A stretch of DNA of 64,000 bases from assembly GCA_037178625.1 (NCBI GenBank), contig CM074130.1, positions 186,001 to 250,000 of the forward strand, read 5' to 3'. The notes beneath the pieces were generated by a model that had not been told where the DNA came from, did not search any database, and saw only the letters and a program-made list of their open reading frames with translations. Each line of letters begins with the position of its first letter. Within the stretch, counting starts at the first letter, position 1. Shown here piece after piece: positions 1 through 10,300 of the stretch. The position numbers were made by a program, and so were the translations under genes. Source of the stretch: Skeletonema tropicum. Taxonomy: Eukaryota > Bacillariophyta > Thalassiosirophyceae > Thalassiosirales > Thalassiosiraceae.

Positions 1-1395
1 CAGCTGGGGTAAACTTTGCCCATCCCATAGATATCAATTCTCGACCGATTCCTTCGACATGCCCCAAGCCAACTACACCAACCATTTCCGATGATACTAA
101 TGAACTCAAGCTACTACTACTAGAAGACGTTGGCAACAACAACTCAGAAGCGGTCGTATCCATTGCTCTCCCCATAAATACATCTCTTTCTCCTACCAAT
201 GCCTCGTATAATGCCGGAGCAGCCTTTTTAACTTCATTCATCAGTACCATGGTCGTTTCCTTTGTCTTTAGTCGCTCCACAAACATTGAGAACTGCTCAG
301 GAGATAACTCCTTGGTTTTTTGCTGCTGCTGTCCATTTTCATTCATTTGCCTCTCCCATTCTTGCAGCTCTGGTATACGATCTTTCATCTTGTTTGTAAT
401 GATTTTATCAGCCTCCATCAACCTTTTCAGATCTGTATCAAAGAATAAAGCTTTTGCAATGCGCTTTAGTGTCACGTCCATTGGCCTATCTCCGAGGATG
501 ATGATGGAGTTATTTCGTATTCCTTCCTCTACTGCAGTAATGAACTGTTGAATCAAATTGTTAGAGTGTGTGTCCATGTGATTGTGACAAAAGATAGAAG
601 ATTGCAGTCAAGTAGTTGTACTAAAAGATATAACCTCACCTCTTCTCCAGGAGTTATTCCCTGCGCCTCCAATCCTTCGTACATGTCCTGAATTGGATTT
701 TGAACCTTCATCTTTTCAAACACACGAAACAATCCTTTCGACTTATTCTTCTCAAAGTCCTGAGGAAATAGCTTCGCCATTCTCATTGTTACATATCCTT
801 TGGATTCCGTGAAGAACACAATATTCACAGGTTGAGTGATGCGTCCATTTCGGAAAGCCCGATTAATCCTCTGCGGATCGAGCTCAATAAAGACTGCTGC
901 AGGTTTGATTTCTTTGACCGCTGCTCCTGCGAGTTGGGCTGACACACTGCTGACGTGTGCAGTGCCGACGATGTGTATCTTGTTTGATCCCTTTTGATAG
1001 CTCTCTATGGTTGGGTCACATATGGCTGCTGCTCTGGTGGTGTCGGACGATGATAGGTTTGATGTGAGAGCACATGTGCGAGCAGGGATACTACTGGAAC
1101 CAAACACAATCATGTCCCTTATCCAGCGGCGCCTTCCTACAGCGCCACTCCCTTTGTGACGATAATCTGACTTTGAATCAATCACATCAAGGAGGGTTCC
1201 TTCTTCATAATTTGTTTCTTTGGTTCTCCTCGCAGTGAATAATGATGCCTCGCCGTGTTGCAGTGAATTCTTTGGTGAAGGGAAGATAAATAATGCATGA
1301 TGGTTGTCACAAGAGGAGTATGCAAATGGTTTCGAAGTAGCCTCAACTATCATGATTATGAGGATTATACGAATCGACGAGAAGAAATGAATCAT
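1..1395 (-). CDS. TraB-domain protein, two exons, 3' end outside window
   Basis: Minus-strand gene. Exon 1 is 1395..640 and exon 2 starts at 544 and runs off the window at 1. The intron (639..545) has a GTGAGG donor and CAG acceptor and keeps the frame. The N-terminus is hydrophobic (MIHFFSSIRIILIIMIVEAT) and looks like a secretory or organelle-targeting leader. The TraB/PrgY domain follows: IHIVGTAHVS near residue 140, then VFIELDPQRI, and in exon 2 IIILGDRPMDVTLKR and VVGLGHVEGIGREL near the end. TraB-family proteins are putative metalloprotease-like or regulatory membrane proteins of organelles; the conserved GTAHVS, ELD and GH motifs are all present. Cellular location is inferred only from the leader. 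A 116-bp part of exon 2 (490..375) recurs at 15589..15704. No stop codon is visible in the window. Confidence 0.85.
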
Positions 1396-1909
1396 TGTAG
1401 TAACAGTAGCAGCAGCCGTGAATTGAATTGATCCAGATTAATTAGTGCTGTGGTGAGCTCTCTCTATCTCGAAAGGATTAGGGATTGAGGAATGAGAATC
1501 GAGGAAGAGCAATAGTATCTCAGATCGAGGCCGCTTGCCCAATAATAATATTTCAGAGTCAGCAAGGGCCGGCAAGGCATGATACCGCCATTGATGCAAT
1601 CACTTGCTGGCACTGGCAGGTATGTAGCAGGTAGCTGCAGGGGCGGTGAGAACCCCATTGATCGAAGCGAACCCTGCCTCTCTCGTTTCCCGTAGCACAG
1701 AACTTCTCATTCTCTTACGTAGGTACACGATCACGCACCACGCACTACTCAAATAAGCTTCCACGGTGGAAATGGCGCGCCCGGATTGCACAGATTTGGG
1801 TTTGAAGATTTTTTGGCCATCAACACACGAAGATCATGAAGCTGCCGCATGTTGTCACCATCCCATACTACGCAATGAAACAACAAAACAAGCATGATAT
1901 TAATAAAAT
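1396..1909. other. Upstream region without recognisable gene
   Basis: This is the 5' flank of the TraB gene. It contains only short overlapping minus-strand ORFs of about 63 codons with no recognisable domain. A promoter presumably lies here, but I see no element I can support. Confidence 0.4.
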
Positions 1910-2916
1910 TTAGGAGGCACCATCATCGTTATCATCACTATCGTTGTCACTATCAAAATATTTGTCCAGAAATTCTTTATCATAGTTTCCACACACATCA
2001 TCACCTGTAAGTTTGAGGCGCGTTGTTTGATGCTTCTGACGCAAATCTTCATTGCGATCGTCAGAGAAGAATCGGAGGTAATGACTCAAAGCATTATCGT
2101 CGTCAATCAACTTATCGTCCATCATTTCTTGGAGGCACTTATGGCGGACAAGCTTCACGTATTGGCGTTTAGGAGGCAGCGTTTTGTGCACGACATCACG
2201 GTTGAATTTATGGATGTCATCCGCTGTCACCCGCGAAGATTTAGTCTTAGTCGCCCCATCACGAACCTGCACATTTCTACTATTGATCTCACCGTCGATC
2301 GCCTTTGTTTCTTTGCTCTGTTGCAGATGATCATCCAATCTCTGGCACAAATCAATACTCTTTACATCTCTCCCTGCCTTCAGGTCGCTCTGTAAAGCCG
2401 CCATCTCATCATCTGCTGCACTTTCGTCGCTATCCAAAATAACCAACCGTTAGGACAATCGCATTTTGATTTCTCCGGGAGATACACAACAACACTGCCG
2501 TCGGGTTTGAATGAAAGTGAAACATCGTACACTTCACTCTTCATGCTTGGTGTACATTTGATCCGCAAAATTTGGATTGGTTCATCTTGTCCGTCTACCT
2601 TGGCAGTACCCAATGTAAGTGATTGAATATCTAAGCTGCCGCTCACAAATCTCAACCACGATCGTTCATGAATTCCATTCATTCCAGTTCCAAAGATTTC
2701 GTCGATGTATTTGCTGTTCACAGTTGGGACTACACTTTGGATGAATTGTAGTAAAATAGACTTGTCATTATTCCATCTCAATTCTGAGACACCTGCCATT
2801 GTCTCCGCCCAGGAAATGTAAGACTTTGACTTTACGGCTTCGTTGAGGCTGATGCGCTCTCGGTCCAATGGCTGCTTGTTCTCGTATGCTAGTCGCACTT
2901 GCTTGTTGGGAGACAA
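1910..2916 (-). pseudogene. SWIM-type zinc-finger remnant with acidic C-terminus, frameshifted
   Basis: Two overlapping minus-strand frames meet near 2440. The upstream frame (2916..about 2440) has a beta-rich segment followed by KCDCPNGWLF, which matches the first half (CxC) of a SWIM zinc finger. The CxH half expected next is missing: the frame reads on without it. The downstream frame (2446..1910) is acidic and ends in an Asp/Ser-rich tail. No ATG opens the first frame; it is probably the continuation of the XPG-like segment at 2917..3283. The simplest reading is a decayed gene or mobile-element gene with one or more indels. A very short intron is possible but no good splice pair was found. 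Confidence 0.45.
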
Positions 2917-3283
2917 TCTTGAAGTTCTTGAGAGCGAGTTGCACTTCTCTCACTATTGACTGACTGCTTGAAGGGATGATATCTCCCATCGGTGCATACT
3001 ACCAAAGTTTTATTAGCTTTCCTCACTATGTTCACAAGTTTCATGCACACTTCATCAACTTTGCTGATAGGTATCTTTGGTGATACTTGGACTCTCCCGC
3101 TGATACAATATTCCCTAGTGCTTTATGAAGAAACACGGACACATCAAGACCAAACCTGCGGTTAATTATTTTTGGATGAGGAATGAATGTTGGAGCATAC
3201 TGATCTAGACTTGTATTTGGAATGATCAGGCTACCCCTTTTAGAAGCTGCCTTTATCTTCTTGGAAATCTTAGGGAAGCCCAT
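2917..3283 (-). pseudogene. XPG/FEN1 N-terminal-like segment, frameshifted
   Basis: The ORF from ATG at 3283 begins MGFPKISKKIKAASK and contains GLDVSVFLHKAL, as in the XPG/FEN1 N-terminal nuclease domain where a conserved Asp lies in a strand after MGI.GL. The frame stops at 3041. Another frame continues the similarity with VVCTDGRYHPFKQSVNSERS, matching the DG...P.K..R block of the same family, so at least one indel lies near 3090. Nucleases of this family cut DNA flaps; this copy lacks the XPG-I domain and cannot be a complete nuclease. It runs directly into the SWIM remnant downstream on the same strand. Confidence 0.5.
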
Positions 3284-3770
3284 GATGGCATTTATGTTAC
3301 TACTGCTAAATTATGCAACGCATCATTACTCCTTTGTCTGTATCTGCTGCAAAGCGCAGAAAAATGTAGCGTCCAATATTTCATGGCCAAATTTTGAGAA
3401 TGTTGCATCCTCAATGGTTAAACCGCCGCCACCTGCCACAACTCGATCTAGCGCTGGTATCGTATCAGACGCACGAGCATTCGAAGCCGCTCTACTGAAA
3501 GAAGAGCTGAGAAAGAGAGACGAAAGTCTTCAATGCCGAGAAGAAAGCCTTCGACAGCAGCAAAAAGATCTTGAAGCCAGGGAGAAAGCATATCAAGAGT
3601 CGCTCAAGAAGTTGAAACAGCTTGAATTTGACTCACTGACAAGAGAAAGGGAGTTGCAACAGCTCCAATTAGATTTACTGAAAAGAGAAAAGGACATGAA
3701 TAAGGAGTTAAGTAATATCTTGGAATTGATTGAAGGGATTGGTGGATTAATCAAGGCTTACCTTAACTAA
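3222..3770 (+). CDS. Hypothetical coiled-coil protein
   Basis: This is an open frame of 182 codons. Residues about 65-82 are Pro/Thr/Ser-rich and residues about 83-170 form a long charged heptad-like helix (repeats of the kind EESLRQQQKDLEAREKAYQE), a clear coiled coil. The first 60 residues overlap the XPG-like segment on the other strand and may not be coding. An internal ATG at 3414 would give a 118-residue protein containing just the Pro-rich and coiled-coil part, and is the more likely start. It may be an exon fragment of the transposase-type gene that follows 60 bp downstream. Function unknown. Confidence 0.4.
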   Translation: MIRLPLLEAAFIFLEILGKPMMAFMLLLLNYATHHYSFVCICCKAQKNVASNISWPNFENVASSMVKPPPPATTRSSAGIVSDARAFEAALLKEELRKRDESLQCREESLRQQQKDLEAREKAYQESLKKLKQLEFDSLTRERELQQLQLDLLKREKDMNKELSNILELIEGIGGLIKAYLN

Positions 3771-3831
3771 CAAGAAGTGGCACAAACGCAACTGTAGAGA
3801 CAAAGCCAGCGCGGCGTCCACCCTGTTCGGA

Positions 3832-4125
3832 TTGCTATCGGATCGAGGCTTTTGGGACACAGCACGATACTATCCCAATATGAACAGGCAAATCACCCCC
3901 AAATTCTTGAGTGGTCGCGGCCAATTCACCGCCGAGGAGGTGTCTGCTGATAGGACCATCTGCAAGTTGAGGTACACGTGCGAGGTTGCATTTTCTCGAG
4001 TGACGGATAGCGATGGGTTGATGAAGGATGTCATCCCGGCTTCATTTTACGGCATGTTGGATGCCATGAACCATTGGGGACACGCCAATGTAAATATTTG
4101 TAGGCCGCTAATGCCGCTAAATTAA
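3832..4125 (+). pseudogene. DDE-superfamily transposase C-terminal fragment
   Basis: The 97-codon frame reads LSDRGFWDTARYYPN, then GRGQFTAEEVSADRTICKLR and VEVAFSRV-like spacing, ending NICRPLMPLN. This order (adkGF, then eEv...r..iRi.vE..f.ri, then ...PL) is the C-terminal third of the DDE_Tnp_4 / Harbinger-like endonuclease domain. The N-terminal catalytic Asp residues and a start codon are absent, so it is a 5'-truncated relic. I could not identify terminal inverted repeats. Nearby 4319..4639 is an open frame with no recognisable content. Confidence 0.55.
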
Positions 4126-4761
4126 GTCGTCATTATTATTCTTTTCGAAGACGAACCGATGATGTGTTGATGTGTCGGGAGATCCGGGCAGTCAGCTTCT
4201 GCATGAATATTTAATAATAATAACTCAACTATGCCATAAAAATTGTTGCCGATGCAAAGCCAGTCATGATAATTAACAGCGGCATCGCTCGTTGCTGTTT
4301 TTTGGTGGATAGTTTGCCGTGCATACGCATACAGTAGGTGACGACATGGTTGATGTTTTGTGTTCGGTGACGGACGGCAGGTTTGGAGGGTTCCCGGTTC
4401 CCGTGTTTGGAGCAAAAAGTTGCGCAAACCCAAATCTGTGCAAAAATGAAGGGTTTGTACCGGGGGCTAAAAGGTTAAACTTAGTTACTGGCAGCCCCTT
4501 GTACCTTGGCCCACGTGGGCCGACCGTGGAAGATTATGAGTGCGGACTTGCCACTGAACTAGAGATACCTAGACTGCACTCCTCTTATTACCTAAAATGG
4601 GCAAGTTCAGATCCAGCTTGCCCAGTAAACAGCTCCTGAATACCATCCTAAACTAATCACTTATTTATCTTATAATATCAAATACCAATGCCAGTGACTG
4701 CCCTCTCTCTAGAGAGACTCGCATAGATTCTCACTCACTTTACTTCCTGTAGAGGATAGAG
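4126..4761. other. Intergenic region, one unsupported ORF
   Basis: An open frame of 106 codons (4319..4639, plus) has no motif, signal or homology I recognise. The rest is non-coding in appearance. The segment ends at the ATG of the methyltransferase gene at 4762. Confidence 0.3.
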
Positions 4762-5920
4762 ATGGATCCGCCAGCAGCAACAGAAGTATCAACCCAGGGG
4801 GGGGGGGGAGGCAAAGAAGAGGAAGAGGAGCCCTTTCACATCATGAGAGGAGTCTTATTTTTCCAATCATTTTTGCAATTCTGTCCCTGATGAAATTGGG
4901 GCCCCTTGTCCGCGAATATTCGGTGCAACAAGACAGCAAGAAGGCTCTGACTAAGGCTGATCTGCCAAATGATGAAGATGATGAAGCAGCAAAACTGTTG
5001 CGTAGTAATAATATTTCTTCCCACAAAAATTACGGGTACAACACATCAATGACTGCGGACGCAGTGTACCGTCCAATCATCGGTCAACGTGATGATGTCA
5101 ATCTGGTGACCATGAGTTGTGCTGCAAATGGGAAATACCCATTTTTAATGCATGAGGGGGGAATTACCAGTTGGGTCTGCAATAACAGAGGTGAGCAGGC
5201 CGTTACAGCCGTCATGGTGAAGATCTTTGAGGAGGAGTGCGTTAATGTTAATAATACTCCTCCTTCCTCCTCCCCACATTCCAACAACTTGATGTTGGAT
5301 GTAGGATCGAATCATGGGATATTATGGCCTGCTTGCGTTAAAGATGGAGTGTGAAGCATTGCTATTTGATCTTCAACCGGAATGCCAACAGATGATTAAT
5401 AATGCCATTGTGCGGAACAATTTTACAATGCATGGTCGGCTCATACCAAGAGGTGTGAGTGATGATGAGGGACTTCTCATGGTCCCTAGCAAAGGATGCG
5501 AGGGACGGTATCCCGCACAGGCTCATGAACAACATAACTTCAATCAGGGGGATACACCAGTGCATTTGAACCCATTGGCGGACTTTATTCGATCGGACCA
5601 ACCCATCCTAATGATGAAGGTAGACACGGAGGGTAATGAAAAGCGTGTTATTGATGGGAGCATGCAATTTTTTGAACGTCGTCTGAATCAAAAATGCAAT
5701 TGTGGAGCTCACACCAGAGCGTGGATTTTGGAAAAATGTTGGCGTCACTGCGACAGAAGTTGCAGTGACATTCGCACACTTATCAGAACTTGGGTATACA
5801 CTCGTCTCTCTCTTTGATTACTCCGTCCTTTCCACACCGGAAGATGTGTCCAACTACATTATGAAATCAAGAAAACAATTTGATATGTGGATAACGAAAC
5901 AACACTGTGGATGTACATGA
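4762..5920 (+). pseudogene. FkbM-family (Methyltransf_21) methyltransferase, three frameshifts
   Basis: Reading across frames gives one coherent protein of about 380 residues: a short N-terminus from ATG 4762, a membrane anchor (SLIFPIIFAILSLMKLGP), a variable luminal stretch, the SAM-binding motif LMLDVGSNHG followed in the next frame by YYGLLALKMECEALLFDLQP, then ILMMKVDTEGNE and VELTPERGFWKNVG. This is the order of the FkbM methyltransferase domain, which methylates sugar or other hydroxyls in an SAM-dependent way. The frame must shift at a 12-G tract (4797..4808), at GGG near 5318 and at TT near 5703. All three lie at homopolymers, so sequencing error is as good an explanation as gene death. 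The anchor suggests a type II endomembrane (Golgi) location. Confidence 0.7.
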
Positions 5921-7359
5921 TATAGAAGCGAATCAAAGTGTGATACAACATATTATGCCCACTCAAAATATTTCATCTGGTGGTGATCTCCAACTCCTCC
6001 TATTCTCCTAAAATATTGTTCGTTTCGTGTTACCTATGCCTGGTCGCTGTAACAGTTGGACTAGACATGGAGCAAAATAAGAAATAAGTATGCTGCTCAA
6101 GCTCTAATCAGTGTTTAAAACGGTTCAACTTGTAACTTAGAAGTACCTAATTAAGTATGGTATTATCGAGTGGATGCCATGACAATGGCACCCCTTGTAA
6201 GACTATCTCAGTCCATGACTATATTTCACAAGGTATCGATGGTTTATCTCTTAGACGACATGTATGGCGATGTATATGCCACCCTATCCGCAGGAGTTTT
6301 GCACTTCCCGTGGAAGATGCATTCTTAAACTCTTTCTCGCGCAGACCTGAATTTGCCTGACGGCCGGCAGGCACCCCATAACTACGCCAATATTAGCCCG
6401 ATTTATTGATTCAAAGAGCAGCACTATTCTCTCAGTAGGGTGGTAGTAAAGAGTCTGCCCAATATTATGCTGTGATTCATTGTCATTGCCAACAGCCGAT
6501 AGAAAGCTAAGGGTATTGCCTTTCTCATGGGTGACCGCATCTACTTCAAAATCACTAACAAAAAAAACACCGGCTACCTATGGTTTGTACCTAGGAAAGT
6601 TGTAACAGTAGCACGTTTTAGTACAAGATACTCGGAATCTACATGAAATTTGCAGTTCGGCTCCAGTTTGACTGCATCATTGAACAATATTACATCAAAG
6701 TTTTGTACTTCGTATTCTGAAAAAATCCCTAGCTATTTTGGTGAGGTAGGAAACTTATTAGGCCGAGGCCAATGAGTGAGTACAAACTATAAATTGATTA
6801 TTTTCCGATGGAAGAAGACATGCTCGAATCGATTTCACCTTGTCCGGTCGTTCAAATTGATCACATGACATGCTAAACGCGATGCCAATACTAGTGAGTG
6901 TTTTGGACGCCATGTTCATGTTGTTTGTTAGCACTTACTCCTAAACCTCACCCTACATAAGGTCTTCTGTCACATGTGGGAGTGCGTGCTGAGTCCTCCA
7001 AGTGACTCAGACAGGTGTCTGAAGATCCTATGTAGGGTGGCCCACAGCCCACCCTGGCCTGGTCCAAAATCGAGATTTTGCTTCATAATATCTTTTTTCT
7101 GTTTTACCTTTTTGTCTCCATTTTAGAGTACCATTCGGGCATGCCCCCGAGGGCAGACTACATAATGATCGAACATACGTAAGTTTTTATACTTATTACT
7201 TATTACCCGTAGATAAGCTACCATGAAGTACTTTTTAAACCATGGCTTCTGTCAGCTTCCGTCACTTGACGCCTACGCAGCATGATAAAATGTACGAGAG
7301 TGCAAAACAGTACCATCAACAGCCATAACCTCCCATGAATAAACAGGGGTGCGCAGAAT
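5921..7359. other. Intergenic region with a long hairpin, no gene seen
   Basis: No convincing coding sequence is present; a 67-codon frame at 6157..6360 has no support. The stretch contains the structured inverted repeat listed separately at 6949..7039 and ends where the tandem array begins. Confidence 0.4.
6949..7039. repeat. Long imperfect hairpin (91 nt)
   Basis: The outer arms CACCCTACATAAGGTCTTC (6949..6967) and GAAGATCCTATGTAGGGTG (7021..7039) are near-perfect reverse complements. Pairing continues inward with a few mismatches (TGTCACATGT against ACAGGTGTCT) to an inner stem CTGAGTC (6989..6995) / GACTCAG (7004..7010). The whole 91 nt can therefore fold as one stem-loop. It could be a non-coding RNA precursor or a small foldback element; the sequence does not decide. 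Confidence 0.6.
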
Positions 7360-10300
7360 GTGCGTGTTGACAAGAAGGGTTTATCTAGAGATCAGCGCAG
7401 TGAATGAACAATGCACAATGCAATGCTAAAATGGCGAACTCGATGGGCCTACGTGTAGGTATATGAGTAGGTCGATTGCCAGGGAATGGAGGGTGACAAT
7501 CTTCATATTCGAATCTATCGACTTCTTCTCATCATTGCTGCTGTATCACCTCCATCGGAAGAGGAGTTGTTCGAAGTACTTCTACTTATATATAATAGCG
7601 AGGATCAGATCGCATGGTGAGACAAACGTTATGAATTTCACCCTTGATGATTTTTGTAGCATTGCGTGATATATAATGATGATTGTTATTCGTCAGATGT
7701 TGTTGTTGTTGTTGCTGCTGCTGTTGACTCGTTTGATAATTATTTGGTTTCACATCAACGCTGTGTAGTTGTGGAGAGGAGCGCGAGACATTATTTGGAG
7801 AACTGCCGGCCATATCCATATCACTTTTATCATTTCGCTGCGGGTGCGGGCTTTTGGTTGTTGCAGTTGTCGCAACCGTGTGATCGAGAAGAGCCTGAGA
7901 TGAGTAGGACGAACATGTTGTCGGCGGATGCATTGCAATAATTTGTGCGTGTTGACAAGAAGGGTTTATCTAGAGATCAGCGCAGTGAATGAACAATGCA
8001 CAATGCAATGCTAAAATGGCGAACTCGATGGGCCTGCGTGTAGGTATATGAGTAGGTCGATTGCCAGGGAATGGAGGGTGACAATCTTCATATTCGAATC
8101 TATCGACTTCTTCTCATCATTGCTGCTGTATCACCTCCATCGGAAGAGGAGTTGTTCGAAGTACTTCTACTTATATAATAGCGAGGATCAGATCGCATGG
8201 TGAGACAAACGTTATGAATTTCACCCTTGATGATTTTTGTAGCATTGCGTGATATATAATGATGATTGTTATTCGTCAGATGTTGTTGTTGTTGTTGCTG
8301 CTGCTGTTGACTCGTTTGATAATTATAATTATTTGGTTTCACATCAACGCTGTGTAGTTGTGGAGAGGAGCGCGAGACATTATTTGGAGAACTGCCGGCC
8401 ATATCCATATCACTTTTATCATTTCGCTGCGGGTGCGGGCTTTTGGTTGTTGCAGTTGTCGCAACCGTGTGATCGAGAAGAGCCTGAGCCTGAGATGAGT
8501 AGGACGAACATGTTGTCGGCGGATGCATTGCAATAATTTGTGCGTGTTGACAAGAAGGGTTTATCTAGAGATCAGCGCAGTGAATGAACAATGCACAATG
8601 CAATGCTAAAATGGCGAACTCGATGGGCCTGCGTGTAGGTATATGAGTAGGTCGATTGCCAGGGAATGGAGGGTGACAATCTTCATATTCGAATCTATCG
8701 ACTTCTTCTCATCATTGCTGCTGTATCACCTCCATCGGAAGAGGAGTTGTTCGAAGTACTTCTACTTATATAATAGCGAGGATCAGATTGCATGGTGAGA
8801 CAAACGTTATGAATTTCACCCTTGATGATTTTTGTAGCATTGCGTGATATATAATGATGATTGTTATTCGTCAGATGTTGTTGTTGTTGTTGCTGCTGCT
8901 GTTGACTCGTTTGATAATTATAATTATTTGGTTTCACATCAACGCTGTGTAGTTGTGGAGAGGAGCGCGAGACATCATTTGGAGAACTGCCGGCCATATC
9001 CATATCACTTTTATCATTTCGCTGCGGGGCTTTTGATTGTTGCAGTTGTCGCAACCGTGTGATCGAGAAGAGCCTGAGCCTGAGATGAGTAGGACGAACA
9101 TGTTGTCGGCGGATGCATTGCAATAATTTGTGCGTGTTGACAAGAAGGGTTTATCTAGAGATCAGCGCAGTGAATGAACAATGCACAATGCAATGCTAAA
9201 ATGGCGAACTCGATGGGCCTGCGTGTAGGTATATGAGTAGGTCGATTGCCAGGGAATGGAGGGTGACAATCTTCATATTCGAATCTATCGACTTCTTCTC
9301 ATCATTGCTGCTGTATCACCTCCATCGGAAGAGGAGTTGTTCGAAGTACTTCTACTTATATAATAGCGAGGATCAGATTGCATGGTGAGACAAACGTTAT
9401 GAATTTCACCCTTGATGATTTTTGTAGCATTGCGTGATATATAATGATGATTGTTATTCGTCAGATGTTGTTGTTGTTGTTGCTGCTGCTGTTGACTCGT
9501 TTGATAATTATAATTATTTGGTTTCACATCAACGCTGTGTAGTTGTGGAGAGGAGCGCGAGACATTATTTGGAGAACTGCCGGCCATATCCATATCACTT
9601 TTATCATTTCGCTGCGGGTGCGGGCTTTTGGTTGTTGCAGTTGTCGCAACCGTGTGATCGAGAAGAGCCTGAGCCTGAGATGAGTAGGACGAACATGTTG
9701 TCGGCGGATGCATTGCAATAATTTGTGCGTGTTGACAAGAAGGGTTTATCTAGAGATCAGCGCAGTGAATGAACAATGCACAATGCAATGCTAAAATGGC
9801 GAACTCGATGGGCCTGCGTGTAGGTATATGAGTAGGTCGATTGCCAGGGAATGGAGGGTGACAATCTTCATATTCGAATCTATCGACTTCTTCTCATCAT
9901 TGCTGCTGTATCACCTCCATCGGAAGAGGAGTTGTTCGAAGTACTTCTACTTATATAATAGCGAGGATCAGATCGCATGGTGAGACAAACGTTATGAATT
10001 TCACCCTTGATGATTTTTGTAGCATTGCGTGATATATAATGATGATTGTTATTCGTCAGATGTTGTTGTTGTTGTTGTTGCTGCTGCTGTTGACTCGTTT
10101 GATAATTAATTATTTGGTTTCACATCAACGCTGTGTAGTTGTGGAGAGGAGCGCGAGACATATTTGGAGAACTGCCGGCCATATCCATATCACTTTTATC
10201 ATTTCGCTGCGGGTGCGGGCTTTTGGTTGTTGCAGTTGTCGCAACCGTGTGATCGAGAAGAGCCTGAGCCTGAGATGAGTAGGACGAACATGTTGTCGGC

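Noticed and set aside
7342..7360. AAACAGGGG.GCGCAGAATG shared with 49613 as a transposon end
   Set aside because: Only about 20 bp are shared; no second end or flanking duplication was found.
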